Source: JAAGZL01 sp050291365
GTDB lineage: Bacteria; Pseudomonadota; Gammaproteobacteria; Chromatiales; Chromatiaceae
Direction: 5' to 3'
Assembly: GCA_050291365.1 (NCBI GenBank)
Contig: JBNKJS010000024.1
Span: 1-64,000 of the forward strand
DNA length: 64,000 bases
In this document: positions 17,129 to 26,471 of the stretch, in pieces
How the letters are laid out: each line of letters begins with the position of its first letter
Numbering within the stretch: position 1 is the stretch's first letter
Made by a program: the position numbers and the translations under genes
Notes under the pieces: generated by a model
Seen by the model: only the letters and a program-made list of their open reading frames with translations
What the model was told of the DNA's origin: nothing
The model's database searches: none

Positions 17129-18412
17129 ATGCCAAAAAATATTCAGGCCATACGCGGCATGCGAGATATCCTGCCGGACCAGACTCCGTTGTGGCAACTG
17201 CTCGAGGCTCGGGTGCGGGGAGTCCTCGCAAGCTATGGCTACAGCGAGATTCGCATGCCGGTACTGGAGATGACGGATCTGTTCAAACGCTCCATCGGTG
17301 AAGTGACAGACATCGTTGAGAAAGAGATGTACACCTTTGAGGATCGCAATGGTGACAGTCTTACCCTGCGCCCAGAGGGTACGGCTGGATGTGTGCGTGC
17401 CGGTATAGAAAATGGGCTTTTTCACAACCAGGTCCAGCGTCTATGGTATCAGGGCCCTATGTTTCGGCATGAGCGTCCCCAGAAGGGGCGCTTTCGTCAG
17501 TTCAATCAGATAGGCGTCGAGACCTATGGCATGGATGGTCCGGACATTGATCTGGAGGTGGTTCTTATCACCAGCCGGATCTGGAAAGCTCTGGGTCTGA
17601 ATGGACTTGAACTGCAGATAAATACATTAGGCACAGCGGAAGAGCGCCTAGTCTATCGTGACAAACTGGTTGAATACCTTTCAGCAAACAAAGGTCAACT
17701 GGACGAGGAGAGTCTACGCCGGCTAGATACCAATCCGTTGCGTATTCTAGATTCCAAAAACAGAGATATGCAGGAGTTGATTGCAGGAGCACCCACTCTA
17801 ATGGAGTATCTGGGCGAAGAGTCTAGGACCCACTTTGAGACACTCTGTTCAGGGCTGGATGAAGCGGGCGTAAGTTATGTGATGAATCCGCGGTTGGTTA
17901 GGGGGTTGGATTACTACTCCCGTACCGTATTTGAATGGGTTACCGATCGTCTTGGTGCTCAGGGCACGGTATGCGCCGGTGGCAGATACGATGGGCTGGT
18001 GGAACAGCTTGGTGGTCGTGGTACCCCGGCAATCGGTTTTGCCATGGGGGTGGAGCGCCTCATCTCGCTGTTGGAAGAGAGTGAGACCGCGTCACAAACT
18101 GAGCGTCTGCACGCCTATATGGTACTGGTTGGGGAAGAGCCGCAACGACGGGGGCTGATCCTGGCAGAGCGACTAAGAGATCAGATCCCTGGGCTGCGGC
18201 TGCTTACCAACTGCGGTGGCGGCAGCTTCAAGAGCCAGTTCAAAAAGGCGGATCGTAGCGGGGCGAGATATGCCCTGGTTATAGGCGAAGATGAGTTGCA
18301 GCGTGGAGTGGCAGGGGTAAAACCTTTGCTCGACAATAGTGAGCAGCGAGAGATCGCCCTGGATGCTTTAGGGGAATTTTTTCAGCCATTCCTGAATGAT
18401 TGCCATAAATAG
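17129..18412 (+). CDS. hisS: Histidyl-tRNA synthetase
   Basis: This 427-residue class II aminoacyl-tRNA synthetase charges tRNA-His. Motif 2 is visible as FRHERPQKGRFRQF, the histidine A motif as LVRGLDYYSRTVFEW, and motif 3 as GFAMGVERL. The anticodon-binding domain occupies the last 100 residues. The N-terminus IQAIRGMRDILP is diagnostic. It sits in the standard rodZ-hisS-yfgM-bamB-der block. Confidence 0.98.
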   Translation: MPKNIQAIRGMRDILPDQTPLWQLLEARVRGVLASYGYSEIRMPVLEMTDLFKRSIGEVTDIVEKEMYTFEDRNGDSLTLRPEGTAGCVRAGIENGLFHNQVQRLWYQGPMFRHERPQKGRFRQFNQIGVETYGMDGPDIDLEVVLITSRIWKALGLNGLELQINTLGTAEERLVYRDKLVEYLSANKGQLDEESLRRLDTNPLRILDSKNRDMQELIAGAPTLMEYLGEESRTHFETLCSGLDEAGVSYVMNPRLVRGLDYYSRTVFEWVTDRLGAQGTVCAGGRYDGLVEQLGGRGTPAIGFAMGVERLISLLEESETASQTERLHAYMVLVGEEPQRRGLILAERLRDQIPGLRLLTNCGGGSFKSQFKKADRSGARYALVIGEDELQRGVAGVKPLLDNSEQREIALDALGEFFQPFLNDCHK

Positions 18413-18504
18413 TGGTCACACTGTTTTGTTGCCGAGTTAAAAATGGCACAATCTTGGCCCTGTAATATTTAGATCAGAATTTATCCCCTGACGGGGAGCA
18501 AAAG

Positions 18505-19149
18505 GTGACAAGTGTGAGCGTATACGACTCAGAAGAAGAGCAGGTTGAGGCACTTAAAAAGTGGTGGAATGAAAACGGCCGCTCCATAGTAGGAGGCATA
18601 GTGCTGGGCCTGGGCGCGGTTTTTGGCTGGCAGGCATGGATTCAACACCAGGACCAGGTGTCTGCCCAAGCATCGTTACGCTACGAGAAGATGGCCCAGG
18701 CTATCCATGCAGGTAATGTTGAGTCGGTGCTAAAACAGGGAGAGAAGATCATCGCCGAATGGCCGGATAGTAGTTATGCAGTTTTCGCTAGTATGGATTT
18801 GGCCAAGATAAAGCTGGGGCAGGGCGATATAGATGCAGCCAAGACTAACTACCAGTGGGTGTTGGCGAATTCTGAGGACTCCTCTCTGAAACAGCTGGCT
18901 CGTCTCCGCCTAGCACGTATCCTTTTGAGCAATGAGGATCTTGCTGGCGCGGAAGCTATGGTATTAAAGGCAGATAAGGACAATTACACAGGTGAACTTG
19001 CAGCTCTGCGCGGTGACATTGCCAGGGCTAGAAAAGATTATGATGCAGCTCGTACAGCATATTTGGAGGCCTTGAATAGCAAGGCGGGAAATTCTCATAT
19101 GATCCAGATGAAGTTGGATGAACTGGCTACTGTAGAGGCTGATAACTAA
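18505..19149 (+). CDS. yfgM: YfgM-type membrane-anchored TPR protein
   Basis: This 214-residue ancillary SecYEG translocon protein has an N-terminal cytoplasmic acidic segment (YDSEEEQVEALKKWW), a single transmembrane helix (about residues 26-44, IVGGIVLGLGAVFGW) and a periplasmic TPR-like domain. The family works with PpiD as a periplasmic chaperone. Starts at GTG 18505 or 18514 are both possible after GGGGAG. The stop overlaps bamB by one base. Confidence 0.9.
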   Translation: MTSVSVYDSEEEQVEALKKWWNENGRSIVGGIVLGLGAVFGWQAWIQHQDQVSAQASLRYEKMAQAIHAGNVESVLKQGEKIIAEWPDSSYAVFASMDLAKIKLGQGDIDAAKTNYQWVLANSEDSSLKQLARLRLARILLSNEDLAGAEAMVLKADKDNYTGELAALRGDIARARKDYDAARTAYLEALNSKAGNSHMIQMKLDELATVEADN

Positions 19150-20324
19150 TGTCTGCAACCAGAGCATTAGCCTATTTGATCCCTCTACTGCTATTGGGTG
19201 GCTGTGGTTCCATGGATCCCTTGAAGTTGCTGGAGGATGAACCCAATATTGATCCCCCGGCAGAGCTGGTTGAACTAAAGAACAGCATACAAGTTAGGAA
19301 GCTATGGTCAACCTCTGTGGGTTCAGGTTCAGAGTCAGACCGGGTAAAGCTGGTTCCATTCGTGAGTGGTGGCAGGGTGTATGTGGCGAACCGCGAGGGA
19401 GTTATCAAAGCATTGGATAGTGGTAGCGGGCGTGTCATCTGGAGGGTAGAAAAAGAGGGATTAGAGATATCCGGTGGTCCCGGCGCGGGGGAAGGACTGG
19501 TTCTGGTTGGGACTAGCAATGGCGAAGTGTTGGCCCTCTCAGAGCAGGATGGTTCAGAGGTTTGGCGCTCCAGGGTTAGTAGTGAGGTGCTCTCTGTACC
19601 CAAGGCTGCTTTGGGAATGGTGGTGGTTCACACCATTGACGGCAAGCTCTATGCCTTGAATGTATCAGATGGCAAGGTAGCTTGGATGTATGATCGTTCA
19701 ATTCCGGTGTTAACCTTGCATGGTAACAGTTCACCCGTCATAAGTGGCTCAAAGGTTTATTGTGGATTTGCCAACGGCAAGCTGATTGCATTTGATATTG
19801 AGAGTGGACAGCAGTATTGGGAGGCGACTATAGCGGTTCCTACCGGTCGTTCGGAACTTGATCGCATGGTGGATATAGATGGTGACCCGGTGGTGCAGGG
19901 CGGAATGGTTTACGTGGCTACATATCAGGGACAACTCGCTGCGGTTGACGAGCGATCGGGCGATGTGGTCTGGCGGCGCAAACTCTCGTCCTATGCAGGT
20001 CTGGGGGCCGATTATGAAAATCTATATGTCTCGGATGCGGAAGACAATGTGTGGGCCATAGACCCTGATAACAGCTCGTCCATGTGGAAACAGGCTAAGC
20101 TGCATGGTCGCAAGCTGTCAGCTCCTGCGGTGCTGGGCAAGTATATTGTGGTCGGAGACTACCAGGGATATCTGCACTGGCTGTCGCCGGAAGATGGACA
20201 GATGCTGGCACGTAGCCGTGTAGGTGAAGCTCCCATCAGCACTGCGCCATTTATTGATGGCAGTGTGGCCTACGTCCTGGGTGATGGGGGCGAGCTGGCT
20301 GCAATCACCATTTCAGGTAAATGA
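19149..20324 (+). CDS. bamB: Outer-membrane assembly lipoprotein BamB
   Basis: This 391-residue protein has a lipobox LLLGGCG at about residues 15-21 and an eight-bladed PQQ-like beta-propeller. Recurrent blade motifs are visible, for example ALDSGSGRVIWR, ALNVSDGKVAWMY, AVDERSGDVVWRR and AIDPDNSSSMWK. BamB is a scaffold lipoprotein of the BAM complex that folds outer-membrane beta-barrels. It overlaps yfgM and is followed by der after 79 bp. Confidence 0.95.
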   Translation: MSATRALAYLIPLLLLGGCGSMDPLKLLEDEPNIDPPAELVELKNSIQVRKLWSTSVGSGSESDRVKLVPFVSGGRVYVANREGVIKALDSGSGRVIWRVEKEGLEISGGPGAGEGLVLVGTSNGEVLALSEQDGSEVWRSRVSSEVLSVPKAALGMVVVHTIDGKLYALNVSDGKVAWMYDRSIPVLTLHGNSSPVISGSKVYCGFANGKLIAFDIESGQQYWEATIAVPTGRSELDRMVDIDGDPVVQGGMVYVATYQGQLAAVDERSGDVVWRRKLSSYAGLGADYENLYVSDAEDNVWAIDPDNSSSMWKQAKLHGRKLSAPAVLGKYIVVGDYQGYLHWLSPEDGQMLARSRVGEAPISTAPFIDGSVAYVLGDGGELAAITISGK

Positions 20325-20403
20325 ATCTATAAACTATTCGCCATATCGGCGAATCATTAATGCATGGCCGTAAGGTAGTGCAACAGGCTTTAGGAATATC
20401 ACA

Positions 20404-21798
20404 GTGCTTCCCGTAATTGCCCTAGTAGGGCGCCCAAATGTGGGGAAATCAACCCTATTCAACCGACTTACCCGTAGTCGGGATGCCCTTGTTGCCGATC
20501 AGCCGGGATTAACGCGTGACCGCCAATACGGGGTAGGTCGCATGGGTAACCGCCCATACCTGGTGGTTGATACCGGTGGCATTAGTGGGGATGAGGAGGG
20601 GGTAGAGGCCCTGATGGTGCAGCAGGTGGTCACCGCTATTGGCGAGGCTGATCACATCTATTTTCTCCTGGACGCGAAGGATGGCATGAACTCTGGCGAC
20701 GAGGCTATCGCAGAGCAGCTACGTCGCACCGGCAAGCCTATTACCCTGGTAGTAAATAAAAGCGAGAATATGGATAAGGCAATGGCCGGGGTCGATTTCT
20801 ATAGCCTCGGACTGGGCGATCCTGTACCCATAGCTGCAGTCCATGGTCACGGCGTAAAACCGCTTATTAACGAAACCCTCAAGTTATTTCCGGAACCAGA
20901 TGATGCAGCTGCGGATAGCTATGACATGGGAATCAAGGTGGCCATCATCGGTCGCCCCAACGTGGGCAAATCCACCTTGGTAAATCGTCTTCTGGGTGAG
21001 GAGCGGGTAGTGGCCTTCGATCAACCTGGGACCACCCGAGACAGCGTATTTATCCCCTTCGAGCGCGATGATAAAAAATACACTCTGATCGATACCGCCG
21101 GGGTAAGACGTCGCGCCAAGGTGGATAATGCCGTAGAGAAATTCAGCGTCATCAAGACCCTGCAGGCCATCGAAGAGGCCAATGTGGTTATCCTGGTGCT
21201 GGATGCGCAGTTGGATATCATAGATCAGGATGCAACCCTGGCAGGACACGTACTGGAGAGTGGCCGCGCCCTGGTGGTTGCTATCAATAAATGGGATGGC
21301 CTGGATCAGGATAAGCGGGAAAAGATAAAAGAAGATATAGATCGAAAACTGCCTTTTCTCGATTTTGCTGAGAAGCACTTTATCTCCGCACTGCACGGTT
21401 CCGGTGTAGGCAAGATGTTCCCGGTGGTAGACAAGGTCTACGCCAATGCTATGCGAGATATTCCCACACCTGAATTGAATAGAATTCTGGAGTGGTTGGT
21501 ACAGGAACACCAGCCTCCGCAGGTGCGCGGCAGACGCATCAAACTACGTTATGCCCATCAAGGTGGACAGAACCCGCCGATCATTGTAATTCACGGCAAC
21601 CAGACCGATGCTGTTCCCGATCCCTATAAGCGTTTTCTCATCAGCCGCTTCCGTAAGGCATTAAAGCTGGATGGTACCCCGATTCGGCTGGAGTTTCGTA
21701 GCGGTACAAATCCGTACGAAGGGAAGAAGAATGTACTGACCAAGCGACAGGTGCAGAAACGTCAACGTCTCAAAAAGTTTGTAAAGCGCAAAAAATAA
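20404..21798 (+). CDS. der: Ribosome biogenesis GTPase Der (EngA)
   Basis: This 464-residue protein has two tandem GTPase domains, each with its own P-loop GRPNVGKST (about residues 8-16 and 185-193). It also has DTAG/DTGG switch motifs, NKxE/NKWD base-recognition motifs and a C-terminal KH-like domain. Der is essential for 50S subunit maturation. The start is GTG. The basic C-terminal tail (RQVQKRQRLKKFVKRKK) is typical. Confidence 0.98.
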   Translation: MLPVIALVGRPNVGKSTLFNRLTRSRDALVADQPGLTRDRQYGVGRMGNRPYLVVDTGGISGDEEGVEALMVQQVVTAIGEADHIYFLLDAKDGMNSGDEAIAEQLRRTGKPITLVVNKSENMDKAMAGVDFYSLGLGDPVPIAAVHGHGVKPLINETLKLFPEPDDAAADSYDMGIKVAIIGRPNVGKSTLVNRLLGEERVVAFDQPGTTRDSVFIPFERDDKKYTLIDTAGVRRRAKVDNAVEKFSVIKTLQAIEEANVVILVLDAQLDIIDQDATLAGHVLESGRALVVAINKWDGLDQDKREKIKEDIDRKLPFLDFAEKHFISALHGSGVGKMFPVVDKVYANAMRDIPTPELNRILEWLVQEHQPPQVRGRRIKLRYAHQGGQNPPIIVIHGNQTDAVPDPYKRFLISRFRKALKLDGTPIRLEFRSGTNPYEGKKNVLTKRQVQKRQRLKKFVKRKK

Positions 21799-22059
21799 CC
21801 ACAGAAGTTAGGTGTTATCACCTCCGGGCTGTGCATGCTATAAGTAATAGTTATGATTGGACTAATGCATGCTTGATCTCTTGTCACTTAAGCTATACTT
21901 TAAGTTCTGATTTTCTTGGCACAATTCAAGGTGATTAGTTCTGATCTCCCATGATAGCTAAATGATTTTGCTTACCTCATGAAGATCTATAAGTTTCTGC
22001 TCAGTTGCTTGGTAAACACACTAAGTGCGAGCCTAATGCGCAAAATGGAGGAAATCCCA

Positions 22060-23034
22060 ATGAAAATAAAGAAATCGCTCATTGTTAGTATTGCTGTGTT
22101 GGTTGCGGCAGTGCTTACTATTCCTACAACTACATTTGCAGCTAAAAAGCGGATTGTATTTGGTGGTGGTCCGGCAGGAGGAACTTTCCAGGTTGTGGCC
22201 AATGCGGTTCAGATATATAAGCCAATCAAAGAGTTGGAAGGGTATAACATACAGGCTCAGTCCTCAGCAGGTTCGGTGGAAAACCTGCGTAAGGTCGATA
22301 AAGGAAAGTCTCATTTTGGTGTGGTCTATTCAGGGCATGTGTATCTGGGTAGAAACGGTATGCTGAAAAATGACAGCAAGAAGTATGAAAATGTAATGGC
22401 TGTATCCTATCTTTATGGGGCACCAGCGCAGCTGATAGTTCGCAAGGGTTCAGGTATCAAGAGCACCAAGGATCTGGCAGGCAAAAAGGTGGGTGTGGGC
22501 AATGCTGGTTCTGGCGCCTTTGCCAACTGTGATCTCTTCTTTAACCATATGGGAGTGTGGGACAAGATTGAGCGCAACGCCATGGGTTACAACGATGCAG
22601 CTGCCGCCTTTGGTAATAATCAATTGGATGCCTTCTGGCTATTTACGGCTTTCCCAAGTGGTGCTGTCATTATGGCTGCACAGTCCAATGACATCGAGAT
22701 GATAGATTTGGCCAAAGATGCTGAAGAGAGCGGTTTCTTCAAAAAGTATCCATATTTCTCTAAGCTCACAGTACCCGCAAACACCTATCGAGGAGTAACT
22801 ACAGATACGCCTTCATTTCAGGATTCCGCATTGCTAGTAGCCAATGCCAGTGTGCCGGATGATCTGGTCTACAAAATGCTGTCTATTATTTATACAGACG
22901 AGGGTCTGGCCCACATGAAGGAACAGAAAAAAACCTTCAAGGAGATGGCTATAGCGACCGGTGCAAATGGTATTGTTACGCCTATGCATCCTGGTGCCGC
23001 CAAATTCTGGAAAGAGAAAGGCATAATAAAATAA
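22060..23034 (+). CDS. TAXI-family TRAP transporter substrate-binding protein
   Basis: The start at the ATG after GGAGG (22048) gives a 324-residue protein with a signal peptide ending TTFAAKK; the longer in-frame extension upstream is not needed. The TAXI signature is visible at GGGPAGGTFQVVANAV, with SAGSVENLR, VGVGNAGSGAF and DAFWLFTAFPSGA. These periplasmic receptors commonly bind glutamate, 2-oxoglutarate or related C4/C5 compounds, but the ligand cannot be read from the sequence. The fused permease follows after a hairpin. A glutamate dehydrogenase gene downstream makes a glutamate-like substrate an attractive guess. Confidence 0.9.
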   Translation: MKIKKSLIVSIAVLVAAVLTIPTTTFAAKKRIVFGGGPAGGTFQVVANAVQIYKPIKELEGYNIQAQSSAGSVENLRKVDKGKSHFGVVYSGHVYLGRNGMLKNDSKKYENVMAVSYLYGAPAQLIVRKGSGIKSTKDLAGKKVGVGNAGSGAFANCDLFFNHMGVWDKIERNAMGYNDAAAAFGNNQLDAFWLFTAFPSGAVIMAAQSNDIEMIDLAKDAEESGFFKKYPYFSKLTVPANTYRGVTTDTPSFQDSALLVANASVPDDLVYKMLSIIYTDEGLAHMKEQKKTFKEMAIATGANGIVTPMHPGAAKFWKEKGIIK

Positions 23035-23039
23035 TAGAA

Positions 23040-23071
23040 GTGGGGTAGAGTCGAATGACTCTGCCCCCCAC
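23040..23071 (+). terminator. Attenuator hairpin between TRAP receptor and permease
   Basis: GTGGGG-T-AGAGTC, loop GAAT, GACTCT-G-CCCC-C-CAC forms a long stem six bases after the receptor stop. It is followed by a weak T stretch. A partial terminator here would let the receptor be made in excess over the permease, as is usual for binding-protein transporters. Confidence 0.6.
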
Positions 23072-23183
23072 CAATCTTTTGTTCATAGGCTCAATGCGGT
23101 CAAACTGCGGATTCAAAATCTGATGGTTTTCGCGGTTACACCAGCACCTGAATATTATAACTAATGTAAGGCAGATAGATATC

Positions 23184-24905
23184 GTGGGTACCTTTGAAAA
23201 ACTACAAAAGTGGGAGCAGTGGCTGTTTGATGCCCTGGCCATGACTCTGGTTGTGTTCTACTCATATTCCGCAGTACTGGAACCAGCCGCGACCCAGTAC
23301 CATCGCGGTATCTATGTGATTATTACCTATGTGCTGGTATTTCTGCTCTATCAGTCAAAAAGCAGGCTGGGGCGTGTCCTTGATTATATGCTGATGTTGG
23401 CGTCAGTTGGCTCCCTGGGCTATTGGATTTACAACTTTGAAGTGATCAACTACCGGGCGGGGGCGGAGACAGAGTTAGATCAGGCCATTGCCATGGTTGG
23501 TGTGCTTATTGGCATGGAAGTGGCGCGCAGGGTGGTGGGGAGTGTGTTCATTATCCTTGGCTCCATAATGCTGTTGTATGGTGTTTACGGGGAGTATGCA
23601 CCAGTGCTTATATCCCACGCCGGCGATACCTTTCCCGATCTATGCACCAGTATCTTCTATAAGAGTGATGGTGTGTTTGGCATTATGGCCAATGTGTTGG
23701 CCACCTATATCCTGCTGTTCGTGATTTTTGGGGCCTTCCTGAAGAAGAGTGGAGCTGAACGCTTTTTTATCGATTTCCCACTGGCGGCTGTAGGACACAA
23801 GATTGGCGGTCCCGCCAAGGTATCAGTGATTGCAAGTGGCCTGTTTGGTTCCATATCTGGAAGCGCCATTGCCAATACCGTTTCTACCGGAGCCTTCACA
23901 ATACCGATGATGAAAAAGGCCGGCTTTCGTCCCCATGTGGCTGGAGGTATAGAGCCGGCTGCCTCCATTGGTGGTATGTTTATGCCGCCCATTATGGGTG
24001 CTGGCGGATTTATTATGGCGGAGCTGACTGGCATACCTTACTCCCATATTATGCTGGTTGCGATATTCCCTGCTCTTATGTACTTCTTCAGTGTGTTCGT
24101 CATGGTCCACTACGAGGCAAAGCGACACAACATTGTAGGAGAGAAGAGTAAGGAAAGTGCTGTAGGTATTTTGAAAAAAGAGTGGTACTACACCCTGCCG
24201 CTGATAGTCATTACCTTTCTTATGTTAATGGGTTATTCACCTGGATATTCGGCTATCCTCGGTATTATCACCAGCATCGTGGTTAGTTGGTTCCGCAAAG
24301 ATACCAGGATCATGCCTAGAGAGTTATTGGATGCGGCGCGGGATGGCGCAGAAAACAGCCTGAAGATAGGCGCCACTGTGGGTGTGATCGGAATTATTAT
24401 AGGCGTGTTGACCTATAGTGGTCTGGTACTCACATTCGCCGATATTGTTATCGAACTGGCAGATGGCAAACTGTTTCTTACCATACTGTTGATTGCTCTG
24501 GCTTCCCTGGTGTTGGGCATGGGTGTGCCGGTTACTGCCGCATATCTAATTACTGCCGTAGTTGCCGTACCGGCCCTGACCCATCTTGGGGTGAATCCCA
24601 TCGCGGCCCATATGATCGTCTACTGGCTATCTCAGGACTCCAATATAACGCCTCCGGTATGTATCGCCGCCTTTGCTGGAGCCACCATCGCCAAGGCCAA
24701 TATGTGGAGAACAGCATTTACCTCATTTAGGTTTGCCAAGTTCCTCTATCTGGCCCCCTTTATCTTTGGCTATGTCCCGGCCTTCTCTCTGGATGGCAGC
24801 GCCATGGATATCACAGTTGTTTTTGTGTTGGTGTTCATAGGTACCTACCTGTTTAGCTGGTTTTTGAGCGGGATATGGCTGGATTGGTTTAAGTCGGATA
24901 AATAA
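23184..24905 (+). CDS. TRAP transporter fused permease (DctQM type, TAXI group)
   Basis: This 573-residue integral membrane protein has small (DctQ-like) and large (DctM-like) subunits fused. The first 150 residues hold the four-helix DctQ part. The large subunit shows FGSISGSAIANTVSTGAFTIPMM, GGMFMPPIMGAGGF and SQDSNITPPVCIAAF. It works with the TAXI receptor upstream as a sodium- or proton-driven uptake system for an organic acid. The start is a GTG and the gene is in the same direction as the receptor. Confidence 0.93.
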   Translation: MGTFEKLQKWEQWLFDALAMTLVVFYSYSAVLEPAATQYHRGIYVIITYVLVFLLYQSKSRLGRVLDYMLMLASVGSLGYWIYNFEVINYRAGAETELDQAIAMVGVLIGMEVARRVVGSVFIILGSIMLLYGVYGEYAPVLISHAGDTFPDLCTSIFYKSDGVFGIMANVLATYILLFVIFGAFLKKSGAERFFIDFPLAAVGHKIGGPAKVSVIASGLFGSISGSAIANTVSTGAFTIPMMKKAGFRPHVAGGIEPAASIGGMFMPPIMGAGGFIMAELTGIPYSHIMLVAIFPALMYFFSVFVMVHYEAKRHNIVGEKSKESAVGILKKEWYYTLPLIVITFLMLMGYSPGYSAILGIITSIVVSWFRKDTRIMPRELLDAARDGAENSLKIGATVGVIGIIIGVLTYSGLVLTFADIVIELADGKLFLTILLIALASLVLGMGVPVTAAYLITAVVAVPALTHLGVNPIAAHMIVYWLSQDSNITPPVCIAAFAGATIAKANMWRTAFTSFRFAKFLYLAPFIFGYVPAFSLDGSAMDITVVFVLVFIGTYLFSWFLSGIWLDWFKSDK

Positions 24906-24938
24906 ACGGGACCTACCTATTGCTGTCCCACTTATTCA

Positions 24939-24959
24939 CCTTCTCCCTAAGGGAGAAGG
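24939..24959. repeat. Short palindrome between convergent genes
   Basis: CCTTCTCCC-TAA-GGGAGAAGG is a perfect 9-bp stem with a 3-base loop between the TRAP permease and glutamate dehydrogenase genes. There is no T-run, so I treat it as a small dispersed palindrome that may help stop or stabilise both transcripts. Confidence 0.55.
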
Positions 24960-24985
24960 GAGACACCAATTTCGATTCTTATGTC

Positions 24986-26407
24986 TCAGAACACCCCGAT
25001 ATCCAAATAAGAACGGGATATCTTGGCTAGGGCGATAACATAGGCTGCTGTTCTGTAATCCTCAATCTTCTCATTGCGGTGGTAGGTGTCGATTATCTCC
25101 TGCATGGCTTGGCTCATACTGTCATCCAGGCCAGACCGCACCAGGTCGAATTCGTCGGCCCCATGGGCCAGGTTCTCTTTGATATAGTCAGGCACCTCCT
25201 TTCCTGTCATCTCGTTCAGGGCGTGTACTATGCAGTTGCCACGGGACTCATCGTATCTGCGTTCCAGCCGGCCAAAGCGCACGTGGGAGAGGTTTCTGAT
25301 CCATTCGAAGTAGGAGACCACCACGCCGCCAGCATTCATATATGCATCGGGCAGGACTTTGATGCCACGACTGCGCAGGATACGGTCTGCTTCAAAGGTT
25401 ATGGGGCCGTTGGCGGCTTCGGCAATCAGCTTCGCCTTGATATTGGGGGCGTTATTTTCATGGATGACACTCTCAAGGGCGGCCGGGATCAGGATATCGC
25501 ACTCCATCTCTAATAAACGGCTACCATCCTTCACATACTCACCACCGGCAAAGCCTTTTACCCCCAGATGATCATTCATATAGAATCGAAGCTCTTCAAT
25601 GTGAATGCCATCTTTGTTGACGATTGCGCCGTCACGCTCTATTACGGCGATAATTTTGGCGCCATCCTCTTCCGAGAGGAATTTCGCTGCATGGTATCCG
25701 ACGTTGCCCAACCCCTGCACTATGATGTTTTTGCCTTCCAGGGAACCATCCATACCTGCATCTTTTACCTCTTCCGGGTGACGAAAATACTCCTGTAGGC
25801 CATATTGAACACCACGTCCTGTGGCCTCGGTACGACCTCTGATGCCGCCGTGTTCTACCGGCTTTCCGGTTACACAGGCAATGTGGTTAATGTCTTGTGG
25901 GTAGAGGTGTTTGTAGGTGTCCGCTATCCAGGACATCTCTCTCTGGCCGGTTCCTACGTCTGGTGCCGGCACGTTGGTGGCTGGGCTGAGAAACCCCTTC
26001 TTTGCCAGCTCGCGGGTAAACCTGCGGGTGATCAGCTGCAGCTCATCTCTGGTGTAGTTGCATGGATCTATGTATAGACCACCTTTGGAACCACCAAACG
26101 GCACGTTCACGATGGCGCACTTGTAGGTCATGAGTGCGGCCAGGGCCTCTACTTCAAACTGATCTACTGTGGTGGCATAACGTATGCCTCCCTTAGATGG
26201 AAGCCTGTGGATGCTATGGACCGCGCGCCAACCGGTGAACATCTCAATTTTATCCTTGATCATTACCGGGAAGGTGACCTGTAGTACCGAGGTGCAGGCC
26301 TTTATGGCATTGGCGATACCTGTATCCAGATCCATAACAGACATTGCTCTGTCTACCATGTGGTCTACGCTTTGACGAAACTCAAGACCGGATGTTGTTG
26401 TGGTCAT
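24986..26407 (-). CDS. Glu/Leu/Phe/Val-type dehydrogenase (probable glutamate dehydrogenase)
   Basis: This 473-residue NAD(P)-dependent enzyme interconverts glutamate and 2-oxoglutarate plus ammonia. Substrate-binding and catalytic motifs are KGGIRYATTVDQFEVEALA and VPFGGSKGG (catalytic lysine). The Rossmann motif is QGLGNVGYHAAKF, and ANGPITFEADRIL follows. Length and the start region fit the GDH class of hexameric enzymes. It is convergent with a TAXI-TRAP uptake system, so it could feed or consume the imported substrate. Coenzyme preference cannot be told with certainty. Confidence 0.9.
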   Translation of the reverse strand: MTTTTSGLEFRQSVDHMVDRAMSVMDLDTGIANAIKACTSVLQVTFPVMIKDKIEMFTGWRAVHSIHRLPSKGGIRYATTVDQFEVEALAALMTYKCAIVNVPFGGSKGGLYIDPCNYTRDELQLITRRFTRELAKKGFLSPATNVPAPDVGTGQREMSWIADTYKHLYPQDINHIACVTGKPVEHGGIRGRTEATGRGVQYGLQEYFRHPEEVKDAGMDGSLEGKNIIVQGLGNVGYHAAKFLSEEDGAKIIAVIERDGAIVNKDGIHIEELRFYMNDHLGVKGFAGGEYVKDGSRLLEMECDILIPAALESVIHENNAPNIKAKLIAEAANGPITFEADRILRSRGIKVLPDAYMNAGGVVVSYFEWIRNLSHVRFGRLERRYDESRGNCIVHALNEMTGKEVPDYIKENLAHGADEFDLVRSGLDDSMSQAMQEIIDTYHRNEKIEDYRTAAYVIALAKISRSYLDIGVF

Positions 26408-26471
26408 TTTTATTCTCCTGTCCGTTATCTATATTGATTAAATATAGATGCTTTTTGTTGAGCCGTCCCGG

